Assembly: GCA_005879655.1 (NCBI GenBank)
Contig: VBJK01000161.1
Span: forward strand, 1 to 28,978
Direction: 5' to 3'
DNA length: 28,978 nt
DNA from: Chloroflexota bacterium
Lineage (GTDB): Bacteria; Chloroflexota; Ktedonobacteria; Ktedonobacterales; Ktedonobacteraceae
Below are positions 1-6,969 of the stretch, in pieces (the stretch's first letter is position 1; each line of letters starts with the position of its first letter). The translations under genes and the position numbers were made by a program. Below the pieces are notes generated by a model. That model did no database searches. It saw only the letters and a program-made list of their open reading frames with translations, and had not been told where the DNA came from.

Positions 1-677
1 GTATAAGGCACTTCAAAGGTAAAGGCGAACTCCGTATTGCCCGGTGGCAGTGCCGCCTCGCTGGCGAAACCACTACCGGCCTGAAGAGAACGATAGCCGT
101 CAAAGCCACTGCTCAGGTTGATGTTACGCGTTCCCGACGGCAATGAGAAGAAGAGAGCCTTTGGCCGTCCCTGAGTAGCATCTAGAGAACCAACAAAAGT
201 GTGGGTATCCAGATTTTTGAAGGCCAGAAATTCGGAGACGGTGAATGATCCTTTCTTTGCGTCAGGCTTGCCGATCAGCATAGTCGTCTGGAGTACTGCA
301 ACTTTCGACGTGTCCGAGCTTGCCTCGTAGACCGTCAAATTGACCTGCTGTTCCGCTTTGCTATCAAGCGTCACAATACTGGAGACATAGTGAGCACCTT
401 GATAGCGAATATAGATGGCATACTTCATTGTTTTGTCGGTAGACAGGCCAGTGAATGAGTAAGCACCTTGAGCATCTGTCTTGGCGGTGGTCAGATCGCT
501 AGAATTATTGCCCTGCGCCATTTGTAGCGTAACTTCTTGTTCTGCAATGGGAGTATTATTGTTCGTCCCGTCCAGCAATTGTCCGAAAATATGTCCTTGT
601 CCTGTCGCTAATGTATGTGCTGAAACGGGGGAGAATGGGCATAAAGAGATGAGAAATATAAGGCAGAGAAAAAACAA
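1..677 (-). CDS. Secreted Ig-like/carboxypeptidase-regulatory-like protein, partial (C-terminus outside window)
   Basis: An open minus-strand frame runs off the left edge. It begins at a TTG (675-677) that gives a clear signal peptide (MFFLCLIFLISLCPFSPVSA, then HTLA). There is no in-frame ATG upstream, and the frame stays open back into the repeat at 681-748, so the start is uncertain. After the signal comes a segment starting GQGHIFGQLLDGTNN, with a TDAQGAYSFTGL turn typical of the carboxypeptidase regulatory-like/Ig beta-sandwich fold, and then more extracytoplasmic beta-rich sequence. It is the last gene seen of the cytochrome c maturation operon and is separated from the CcmI-like gene by a repeat array. 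A role in the extracytoplasmic redox system is only suggested by position; the fold call is moderate. Confidence 0.6.
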   Translation of the reverse strand, partial: MFFLCLIFLISLCPFSPVSAHTLATGQGHIFGQLLDGTNNNTPIAEQEVTLQMAQGNNSSDLTTAKTDAQGAYSFTGLSTDKTMKYAIYIRYQGAHYVSSIVTLDSKAEQQVNLTVYEASSDTSKVAVLQTTMLIGKPDAKKGSFTVSEFLAFKNLDTHTFVGSLDATQGRPKALFFSLPSGTRNINLSSGFDGYRSLQAGSGFASEAALPPGNTEFAFTFEVPY

Positions 678-680
678 CCC

Positions 681-842
681 GTAGCCGCGCAATTGATTGC
701 GCCGAATATGTCGCCAATATCTATCGTAGCTGCGCAATTGATTGCGCCGAGCGTGAGGTGTATGTGGGTCCGCAGGCGCAATCAATTGCGCGGCTACCGG
801 AGATATTGGCAATGTGCTCGGCGCAATCAATTGCGCGGCTAC
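681..842. repeat. Four-copy array of a 23-bp palindromic repeat, two copies in each orientation
   Basis: The 23-bp unit GTAGCYGCGCAATTGATTGCG+CC occurs at 681-703 and 726-748 on the plus strand and inverted at 775-797 and 820-842. Spacing is 45 bp within each pair and 49 bp across the centre. Each unit has a palindromic core (GCGCAAT/ATTGCGC), and the whole array is itself an inverted repeat. The spacer at 704-725 resembles the reverse complement of the spacer at 798-819 (shared GCCAATATCT). It lies between the CcmI-like gene and the downstream secreted protein. Confidence 0.9.
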
Positions 843-864
843 GGGTTGCGTAATCAATAATAAA

Positions 865-1251
865 TTATTCTGCTTCATCTTTATCCTGCTCTTTGAGTTT
901 ACGCAACTGTTCCTCAATTTCAGCATCAAGTTCTTGCTCATAGCGCGCTTTCAGGGCGACGAGAGCTTTGCGCATATAACGTTCACGTAGCGAGCGATAG
1001 TCAGGCTCGGCAATATTGCCAAGCTGATAATCCAGCTCGACTTCTTGCAGAGCTGCACGAGCCTGCTGTTCTTGTTCTGTTGGTGACTTTATGGTATGCT
1101 CCTGAGCATCGTCAACCCCATCCGTCGCGTTGCCAACCCCATCTGTAGCCGCGCAATTCATTGCGCCATCAGCGGGCACATAGCGAAATAATGGATAAAG
1201 CACGAAAACCAGGGCAATCATGCCTAGCAAGACGGTAACTGCAAGAGCCAT
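865..1251 (-). CDS. CcmI-like cytochrome c biogenesis membrane protein
   Basis: A 128-residue protein with an N-terminal membrane segment (about residues 3-23), a low-complexity linker (about 26-50) and a helical, charged C-terminal part. The segment ALQEVELDYQLGNIAEPDYR (about 68-87) matches the pattern seen after the first membrane helix of CcmI proteins. CcmI helps present apocytochrome c to the heme lyase. Its start overlaps the ccmH stop by one base (TAATG), implying translational coupling. The linker contains a copy of the genome's 23-bp palindromic repeat translated as part of AMNCAATD, so a repeat appears to have inserted in frame. The protein is short and lacks the TPR domain of proteobacterial CcmI. 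Confidence 0.7.
   Translation of the reverse strand: MALAVTVLLGMIALVFVLYPLFRYVPADGAMNCAATDGVGNATDGVDDAQEHTIKSPTEQEQQARAALQEVELDYQLGNIAEPDYRSLRERYMRKALVALKARYEQELDAEIEEQLRKLKEQDKDEAE
1145..1167 (+). repeat. Single copy of the 23-bp palindromic repeat inside the CcmI-like gene
   Basis: The unit GTAGCCGCGCAATTCATTGC+GCC is the same as those in the arrays at 681-842 and 14559-14895. It falls in the hydrophilic linker of the CcmI-like protein and keeps the reading frame. Flanking sequence carries a short imperfect direct repeat (CAACCCCATCYGT). Confidence 0.85.
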
Positions 1252-1817
1252 TATTGCGCATCCCTTCTATGTGGCACAAAGAGTACGTCATCCGCTGCTA
1301 ATTCTGCTTCAATTAACGCACGGTACCGCGCTTGATCGTGCTCAGTGAGCGTAGCTAGTCCTTGTACCTCTCTGGCATGGAGTGTGACATAATCTAGCGA
1401 CAACTCTGCTTTTTGCCAATCGCGTCCGACGAAGAATAATACTATTACACCGCCACACAAAAGTACAAGTGGCATGATCCATGCTAAGAGCGTAAAGCCC
1501 TGTTGGGGAGGCAACCATACAATCTGGTTGCCATAGCTATTGATGAAGTATTGAATTACTTCTTGTTCAGATTTGCCCGCTTGCAATTGTTGGCGAATCA
1601 CGAGGCGCATATTCTGAGCCAACGATGAGGGAGAGTCCGCCACCGATTCATACTGGCACACTGGACACTTCAGTTGCGAAGCCACCTCGTACACCCGTTG
1701 ATCGAGCGTTCTGTGCGTTGAGGCGTGGATCAGCAATGCTAACCAAGTGACAGCAACAACCAGTGTGAGAGCTAGTACTAATAATAACCAGCGCTGCTGC
1801 TGACTCTTCTGTTTCAT
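1251..1817 (-). CDS. ccmH: Cytochrome c-type biogenesis protein CcmH
   Basis: A 188-residue CcmH/CycL/NrfF-family protein. It has an N-terminal membrane segment (about 10-30) and then the conserved thiol domain with C51-P-V-C54 (context LKCPVCQYESVADSPSSLA). The family motif YGNQIVWLPPQQGFTLLAWIMP is followed by a second membrane segment (about 107-130). In System I, CcmH reduces the CXXCH thiols of apocytochromes outside the membrane so that CcmF can attach heme. The ATG overlaps the ccmF stop by four bases (ATGA), and the stop overlaps the next gene. The order ccmE-ccmF-ccmH-ccmI supports the call. Confidence 0.93.
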   Translation of the reverse strand: MKQKSQQQRWLLLVLALTLVVAVTWLALLIHASTHRTLDQRVYEVASQLKCPVCQYESVADSPSSLAQNMRLVIRQQLQAGKSEQEVIQYFINSYGNQIVWLPPQQGFTLLAWIMPLVLLCGGVIVLFFVGRDWQKAELSLDYVTLHAREVQGLATLTEHDQARYRALIEAELAADDVLFVPHRRDAQ

Positions 1818-2362
1818 ACCACCGCCTCCTCATCCTTCGCTGTTGTTGTCACATGCGCAGTATTGATGGCTGCACGTGCAACGCGTTTGCGTTCAGGCCA
1901 CCAGCAAAGAATTCCTCCCAGCAGCATCAACAGACCGCCATACCAGACGAGTGGTACCAGTGGGTTGACGAAGATTTGCAATGTCGCCTGACCGGCCCCA
2001 TCCCACTGGTTTAGTACCACATATAGATCACTTACGCCAAAGGTTGTAATAGAGATCTGACTCGCGGGTTGATTATCAAAATGGCGATAAAAGACCCGTC
2101 CTGGATAGATATAGCGCTGGAGCTGGCCATCCCGCCAGATCTCTAATTGTGCAGTGACTATCTCCTGATCAGGGACCTTCGTATCAATATTGCCCAGATA
2201 CAGGAGCCGATAACCCGCCACATTCACTTCCTGCCCAGCCTTCAAAAATGCGTCACGCTGAAGCTGAAAGAGGTGTGAGCCAATGACGCCCACCGCGAGC
2301 AGTACTAGCCCCAGGTGCACAATATACCCACCATAGCGTTGACGATAGCGTTTGAAGAGCAT
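1814..2362 (-). pseudogene. ccmF: CcmF, C-terminal fragment (frameshifted from the upstream part)
   Basis: This 182-residue frame is the C-terminal end of the CcmF heme lyase. RQRYGGYIVHLGLVLLAVGVIG matches the conserved (R)YGGYIVHLG segment, followed by the extracytoplasmic loop and a last membrane helix (about 137-155). The same frame stays open and CcmF-like upstream of its ATG to about 2527 (AVILPIVGITDVAANIGFAV and onward), where it meets the N-terminal frame. One extra base in the CCC run at 2527-2529 would restore a single reading frame. Translation from the internal ATG alone would give a product without the heme-handling WWD domain. Confidence 0.85.
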
Positions 2363-2496
2363 ATAGAGCGCTAATGGATAGGCTTCGCCGTGAGCATGGC
2401 GTACACGAGCGCCACGCCACAGTTCATACAGGATGGCACCAGCAGTAAATGTGCAGACAGCAAAACCAATATTGGCAGCTACATCAGTAATGCCAA

Positions 2497-3753
2497 CTAT
2501 TGGCAGTATGACCGCGCACAGCGCAGCCCAACGCCCATTGCTAAGAGCAGAACCACTGCAAGCGGACCAACAACCTGATTATAAAACGGGGGACCAACCG
2601 TCATCGTCTGATGCTGGAATACCGCTGTGATCAGTGGGAAGATCGTGCCCCATAACGTGGCAAAAGCGATACCAACTAGTAACAGATTATTCAGCAGAAA
2701 AACACCCTCGCGCGATACAATCGAATCGAATTCTTGCTCAGGTTTCAATGTGGGCAGACGGAAGAGAAAGAGTCCCGTGGAGAAGACGATGACGATCACC
2801 AGAAAGGTAAAGAAATAGCTACCAATGTCGGAATAAGCAAATGAGTGCACCGAACTGATCACGCCACTACGCACTTCAAAGGTACCAAAAATGGAGAGCG
2901 CGAACGAAGCAATGATCAGGCATAGGTTCCAGACCTTGAGCATGCCCCGGCGCTCCTGTACCATAGTAGAATGGAGAAACGCCGTTGCCGTCAACCAGGG
3001 CAACAGCGCCGCATTCTCCACCGGGTCCCAGCTCCAATAGCCTCCCCAGCCCAACACATGATAGGCCCACCAGCCGCCCAGCAGCAGTCCAGCCGTCATG
3101 ATCGACCAAGCTGCCAGCGTCCAGCTGCGTATCGAGCGCAGCCACTCGCTATGCAGCTGTCCGCTAATCATCGCGGCCACGGCGAATGCGAAGGGTAGCG
3201 CAAAGCTCACATATCCCATTAGTAATAGTGGTGGATGCACAAGCATACCAGGGTCCATCAATAGTGGATTGAGGCCATTGCCGTCTAATGGTGCGGTTGG
3301 CAGACGCACAAATGGATTAGAGGCATTCGTCAGGACAACCAAGAAAAACGTCTCAATCCCCATCAAAGTTGCTAAGATATACGGCACTAGTGCACGGGAA
3401 GTACGTTTGGCGGTGAACACAAAAAGTGCTGAGAACAGAGAAAGTACGAATGCCCAATAGAGCAATGACCCCTCTTGTCCACCATAAAAAGCCGCCGTAG
3501 TAAAATACCAGGGCATAGCCAAGCTAGAGTGTTGCGCAACATAGCGCACGCCAAAGTCATGTACCAGAAACGAGATGACCAGCGCAACTGAGGCCAGCAA
3601 CAAGCAGCAAGTTACCACCAGAGTACTACGTTGCGCGCTGGTTACGAGTTGTGGTAGCGCGCGCAGCGAGCCGAGTACAGCCACGACGATGGTATAAATA
3701 GCAAATCCCAATGCAAGGATGAGCGCAATATTACCTAGATCTGAAAAATACAC
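2497..3753 (-). pseudogene. ccmF: CcmF heme lyase, N-terminal part with frameshift
   Basis: A 418-residue part of the multi-pass CcmF protein, the System I cytochrome c heme lyase. Signatures are GGQEGSLLYW (91-100), MLVHPPLLLMGY (170-181) and the tryptophan-rich WWD heme-binding motif GWGGYWSWDPVENAALLPWL (235-254). The GTG start (MYFSDLGNIALILALG) matches the family N-terminus and lies inside the end of ccmE (19-base overlap). After LLLAMGVG the frame runs into an unrelated tail (LRCARSYCQ) and a stop, while the real continuation sits in the other frame. The rest of the protein is intact, which fits a very recent frameshift or a sequencing error in the GGG run rather than long decay. Confidence 0.9.
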
Positions 3754-4148
3754 GATTGCCCGTTATAATGTCCCTCAACAACCACCTGGATACCTGGCCG
3801 GAAAATGTCCGGCACTACTCCGCGATAGACAACGGGTAACGTCTGCTGGCCATCCATCATGCTGAACTTGATCATTTGTTGCGGATCATTGCGCTGAATA
3901 CTGCCCGCCTGCACGATACCTGCAACGCGAATCGACTGTGTAGCGCAGGTAGTACAACGCTTCAGTTCAGGGATTGTCATATAGTAGGCCGCGTTCGCCT
4001 GCGTATTAGCATACACAAGATAGAGCACAGCACCTAAAATAGCAATGCCAGCAAGGAGAAAACTGAGTGGAGCGCGCTTACGCCGTTGTGGTCGTTCTCG
4101 CTCTTCAGCTTTCGTCTGATCCCCGCTTACCGTTAGAGCGGACTGCAC
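3735..4148 (-). CDS. ccmE: Cytochrome c maturation protein CcmE (heme chaperone)
   Basis: A 137-residue protein with a basic N-terminus, one membrane anchor (about 28-47) and the extracytoplasmic OB-fold: YYMTIPELK, SIRVAGIVQAGSIQ (71-84), IKFSMMDGQQTLPVVYRGVVPDIFRPG (93-119), VVVEGHYNGQ. It starts at GTG with a strong GGAGG site. CcmE carries heme to CcmF. Two oddities are visible. It ends just after EGHYNGQSCIFQI, so it lacks the usual C-terminal tail with the heme-binding HxxxY or CxxxY motif. It also has a CxxC pair (C65-T-T-C68) in the first strands, not standard for the family. The stop overlaps the ccmF start by 19 bases. Confidence 0.85.
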   Translation of the reverse strand: MQSALTVSGDQTKAEERERPQRRKRAPLSFLLAGIAILGAVLYLVYANTQANAAYYMTIPELKRCTTCATQSIRVAGIVQAGSIQRNDPQQMIKFSMMDGQQTLPVVYRGVVPDIFRPGIQVVVEGHYNGQSCIFQI

Positions 4149-4161
4149 GATACGTCCTCCA

Positions 4162-4632
4162 TCAATGAGCTACAATCGCTAGCTCAAATAAGATATTGAG
4201 CAAAGCGCCGAGTACGAATACCAGTATACCAAGGGTTAGTAGCAACTGCGGCGCAGCTTTAGAAAGGCGTGTGGCGCGCTTGGCCAACCGACGTACATTA
4301 CTTTGTCCCAAGTAGATCGCCAGTACAAACATGCCAAGCGCTGTCATGATCTTGAGCGCAAGTATTACAAGATAGGGCCAGCCCAGCGTTGTTTGCGCTA
4401 GGCGATCCACAATCAGATAAATACCACTGAGCAATAATGCTGCAATACAACTATTGACCAATTGCTTAAATAATGCCGCAATTTTAGCAGCAACGGCAGG
4501 TACTGGCCCTGCACTACGCAATGCCGGAACCACGGCGACAAGATACATAATACTGCCACCAACCCAGGCCGCCGCCGCCAACAAGTGTACAGCGCGGGCA
4601 CACAAGCGAATTGTTAACGCTAACGCACCCAT
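4162..4632 (-). CDS. CopD-like integral membrane protein
   Basis: A 156-residue protein with four predicted membrane helices. The N-terminal pattern RAVHLLAAAAWVGGSIMYLVAVVPAL resembles the CopD family, where His and Trp in the first helix are conserved. It sits 5 bases after the TlpA-like gene and 13 bases before ccmE, so it is co-transcribed with cytochrome c maturation genes. A role in copper or heme handling for the oxidase/cytochrome pathway is plausible but inferred only from family resemblance and context. Confidence 0.6.
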   Translation of the reverse strand: MGALALTIRLCARAVHLLAAAAWVGGSIMYLVAVVPALRSAGPVPAVAAKIAALFKQLVNSCIAALLLSGIYLIVDRLAQTTLGWPYLVILALKIMTALGMFVLAIYLGQSNVRRLAKRATRLSKAAPQLLLTLGILVFVLGALLNILFELAIVAH

Positions 4633-4637
4633 ACTCG

Positions 4638-5381
4638 TTATCCCTTCGACGATAGGCCCATCTTCGCCAGTTCGAGCTGCAACCCCTTCTCATTCAGCGC
4701 CCCTTGCCACTTAGCGACCACCACTCCTTGCCCATTAATAAAGACCGTTTCTGGAAAACTGGTCACGCCATAAGCGATCGCGGTTGCCCCATTAATGGTG
4801 TCCCGCACATTCGTATAGGTCAGACCATACTTTTTAGTAAAGGTCAGTGCATTGCTCATGGGTTCAGCGCCATCCACGCCGATCAGCACTACGCCTTGCG
4901 CCTGTAATGTCGTCCAGGATTTGGCCATAAACGGTGCTTCTTGCGTGCATGGTGCACACCAGGAGGCCCAGAAGTTCATGATCACTGGCGTTCCTTTATA
5001 GTCGGAGAGGTGTATCTGTTTGCCTGTGCCACTCTCATTGAGCATGCCAAGCATAAAAGCAGGTACCTGCCTGTGCAGCAATGGATGCGCATTGTTTGCG
5101 CTACTATCATCGAGCATAGGAAGGGTAAAATCAGGTGCCTGTTTGCCCAGCAATGGACTCGCAGATACATCACCAGTCAGTGATGGGTCATCAACTAGTG
5201 TAGTAGTATGCGCGGGTGTCAATAATTGTGTCCAGAGCAAGGCTAGCAGGGCAGCATTTAAAATACTAACGATGACGAAAATGGTAATGTTGCGCTTACG
5301 CGAATGCTGCTTGAGCGCTACTGGCTCTGTCACAGGCTCACGGGTTTCTATATTATTGGTTGTTGTATCTTTTGTGTCCAT
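4638..5381 (-). CDS. Membrane-anchored TlpA/ResA-family thiol-disulfide oxidoreductase
   Basis: A 247-residue protein starting at the ATG at 5381, preferred because of a GGCAGGA site about 9 bases upstream; a 21-residue longer frame exists. It has a cytoplasmic N-terminus, one membrane anchor (about 30-54) and a thioredoxin fold with the active site W-C142-A-P-C145 in FWASWCAPCTQEAPF and a TSFPETVFI cis-proline region. Such proteins reduce the heme-site cysteines of apocytochrome c outside the membrane. It is the first gene of the ccm operon. The region before the redox domain carries a 24-residue tandem duplication (PLLGKQAPDFTLPMLDDS and PLLHRQVPAFMLGMLNES), so the usual APDF entry strand is present twice. 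Confidence 0.88.
   Translation of the reverse strand: MDTKDTTTNNIETREPVTEPVALKQHSRKRNITIFVIVSILNAALLALLWTQLLTPAHTTTLVDDPSLTGDVSASPLLGKQAPDFTLPMLDDSSANNAHPLLHRQVPAFMLGMLNESGTGKQIHLSDYKGTPVIMNFWASWCAPCTQEAPFMAKSWTTLQAQGVVLIGVDGAEPMSNALTFTKKYGLTYTNVRDTINGATAIAYGVTSFPETVFINGQGVVVAKWQGALNEKGLQLELAKMGLSSKG
5013..5156 (-). repeat. 72-bp tandem duplication inside the TlpA-like gene
   Basis: Positions 5156-5085 and 5084-5013 encode two related 24-residue segments, both starting CCATTGCTG (Pro-Leu-Leu). The copies have diverged, with several conservative substitutions, so the duplication is not recent. Confidence 0.75.
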
Positions 5382-5460
5382 AATGATTTGTCCTGCCTGG
5401 GATAGAACGTCAGGTAGATTATGGTGCTTGCTCCTGATGCTCAACTTGCAGCCTGGGAAC

Positions 5461-5481
5461 GTGACCTTACAATGACCTGAA
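5461..5481 (-). promoter_or_regulatory. Candidate regulatory motif upstream of the ccm operon
   Basis: Read on the minus strand this is TTCAGGTCATTGTAAGG followed by TCAC, 80-100 bases before the TlpA-like start codon. Nineteen of 21 positions recur at 12657-12677, about 100-120 bases before the start of another minus-strand gene. Function is unknown. Confidence 0.35.
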
Positions 5482-5561
5482 CGTTAGAGAAATTACAAGC
5501 AGAACACATGGAGGCAACAGCAAGAGGAGAGGAAACGACCGGTGAACGGATAGCCTGGTCC

Positions 5562-5855
5562 ACTGCTGAGCCGCCAGGGCACCCACACGGGACAATATCA
5601 TTCACATAAGGGTTCACAGGGCACCCACACGGGACAAGACCATTCACATAAGGGTTCACAGGGCACCCACACGGGACAATATCATTCACATAAGGGTTCA
5701 CAGGGCACCCACAAGGGATGCCCCTACAATGGTACGAGCGCGCATCACAGGCCAATTCGTACCATTGTAGGGGCATCCCTTGTGGCCCTGCGGCTGGACG
5801 GAGGGGCTTATTTCACCGATCTTGTCCCTTGTGGGTGCCCTGGCGGCTCAGCAGT
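5562..5855. repeat. 294-bp MITE-like repeat element with nested repeats
   Basis: The element is bounded by 34-bp inverted ends (5562-5595 and 5822-5855) that differ at one position and read ACTGCTGAGCCGCCAGGGCA inward. Inside are three 42-bp tandem repeats (5576-5617, 5618-5659, 5660-5701) plus a partial fourth, then a perfect 29-bp inverted repeat with a 19-base loop (5709-5737 and 5757-5785). No gene is credible here: the open frame across it only translates the tandem repeats (CGCPVNPYVN). No target-site duplication is obvious. The stretch between the ccm operon and the next gene holds only this element and upstream sequence of the operon. Confidence 0.8.
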
Positions 5856-5882
5856 TACGGGAGAGACCAAGATTTTGCCCTA

Positions 5883-6188
5883 CTATTTTGCTGTTTTCTG
5901 CTCGGCAGTCTCGTGACTGACAAATTTGCAGAAGCGGCTCTCATCGCCGCTGACGGTCTTCTCTTGATACAGGAAGACCAGATTCTTCTCATCAAATTTG
6001 CGGAAGAAGTCATCCCAGGAGATCTCCTCCAGGGACTCCTCACCGCCATGGCCAGGAAACTCAATCCTCAGAATGCCCACCTCACCGCCACGTTCAGTCC
6101 CTTTGACCGTTGCAGGTTTACCACCGCGTGTCTCGGCCCATTTACGAATAGTTTCATGATCGGTTGTTATCGTAGACTCGCTAGCCAT
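5883..6188 (-). CDS. Conserved small hypothetical protein
   Basis: A 101-residue soluble, acidic protein with no signal peptide or membrane segment. It starts at an ATG with a strong AAGGAGG site. The sequence TTDHETIRKWAETRGGKPATVKGT, then GGEVGILRIEFPG and LEEISWDDFFRKFDEKNLVFLYQ, looks like a widespread small-protein family of unknown function that is sometimes mislabelled as a branching enzyme. It lies directly downstream of the DJ-1/PfpI gene on the same strand (91-base gap), so a shared stress-related role is possible but not shown. Confidence 0.75.
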   Translation of the reverse strand: MASESTITTDHETIRKWAETRGGKPATVKGTERGGEVGILRIEFPGHGGEESLEEISWDDFFRKFDEKNLVFLYQEKTVSGDESRFCKFVSHETAEQKTAK

Positions 6189-6279
6189 AAAAACCTCCTT
6201 ATTTTTATTTAATCAATCACTAACCAGTAACTCCCCTACTTCACTAGCAGAGAGAGGTGGGGGAGTTACCAATTGTGCA

Positions 6280-6846
6280 CTAGGTTGTTAGCGTACTATG
6301 CTGCTGAAATTCACTGAAGAGCGTGACCATTGCCGCATTAAACACGGGCAGATCTTTTGGGCTACGGCTAGTGATCCAGTTGTGATCGCGTACCATCTCC
6401 TGATCGATCCAGTTCCCGCCAGCATTGCGGATATCATCCTGAATCGTGTAATAACTGGTCAATGTTCTCCCCCTCATGCAACCGGCAGAAATGAGCAACC
6501 AGGGTGCATGACAGATTGCCGCTATTGGCTTCCCAGTTTTATCCATCTGCTGAACAAAATGCTGGACATAGGGATTCATGCGCAAGAAGTCCGCATTGAG
6601 TGCACCGCCTGGTAACATCACAGCATCGAAATTACCAGGATTGGCCTGCTCCAATGTCATATCGACATTGAATGTGTCTCCTTTTTCGTCATGACGCATG
6701 CCCCTGACTTGTCCAGATTTGGGCGCAATAACAGTGACTTGAGCACCAGCCTGCTCCAAGGCCCTTTTCGGCTCGGTAAATTCAGCTTGCTCGAAGTCGT
6801 CTGAAACAAGAATAGCGACTCGCAAATTGCTTAACTTACCTTGCAT
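6280..6846 (-). CDS. DJ-1/PfpI family protein (class I glutamine amidotransferase-like)
   Basis: A 188-residue protein covering the whole PfpI fold: VAILVSDDFEQAEFTEP at the start with the conserved Glu, FDAVMLPGGALNADFLR (73-89), the nucleophile elbow AAICHAPWLL with C112-H113, and the C-terminal VRDHNWITSRSPKDLPVF. Family members are described as intracellular proteases, deglycases or stress chaperones; the substrate cannot be told from sequence. The ATG has an AAAGG site upstream. The gene probably shares a transcript with the 101-residue protein downstream. Confidence 0.9.
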   Translation of the reverse strand: MQGKLSNLRVAILVSDDFEQAEFTEPKRALEQAGAQVTVIAPKSGQVRGMRHDEKGDTFNVDMTLEQANPGNFDAVMLPGGALNADFLRMNPYVQHFVQQMDKTGKPIAAICHAPWLLISAGCMRGRTLTSYYTIQDDIRNAGGNWIDQEMVRDHNWITSRSPKDLPVFNAAMVTLFSEFQQHSTLTT

Positions 6847-6969
6847 GGTAGTACCTTTCTAGATCGTCGTTTCTCTCTGTTGCTATGGTGACTCCACTCT
6901 GGCACTTGGTTGTATAGTACACGTATCGTTGGTCGGAATGGTTACTGAGCGGTTGGGTGTGCGACTTGC

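Noticed and set aside
2497..2530. Programmed ribosomal frameshift in ccmF
   Set aside because: No slippery heptamer or strong downstream stem is visible; a simple one-base indel explains it better.
2876..3460. Several open frames on both strands inside ccmF
   Set aside because: They are shadows of a clearly conserved gene in another frame.
5441..5776. Minus-strand open frame with CGCPVNPYVN repeats
   Set aside because: It is the translation of the 42-bp tandem repeats and overlaps the ccm operon upstream region.
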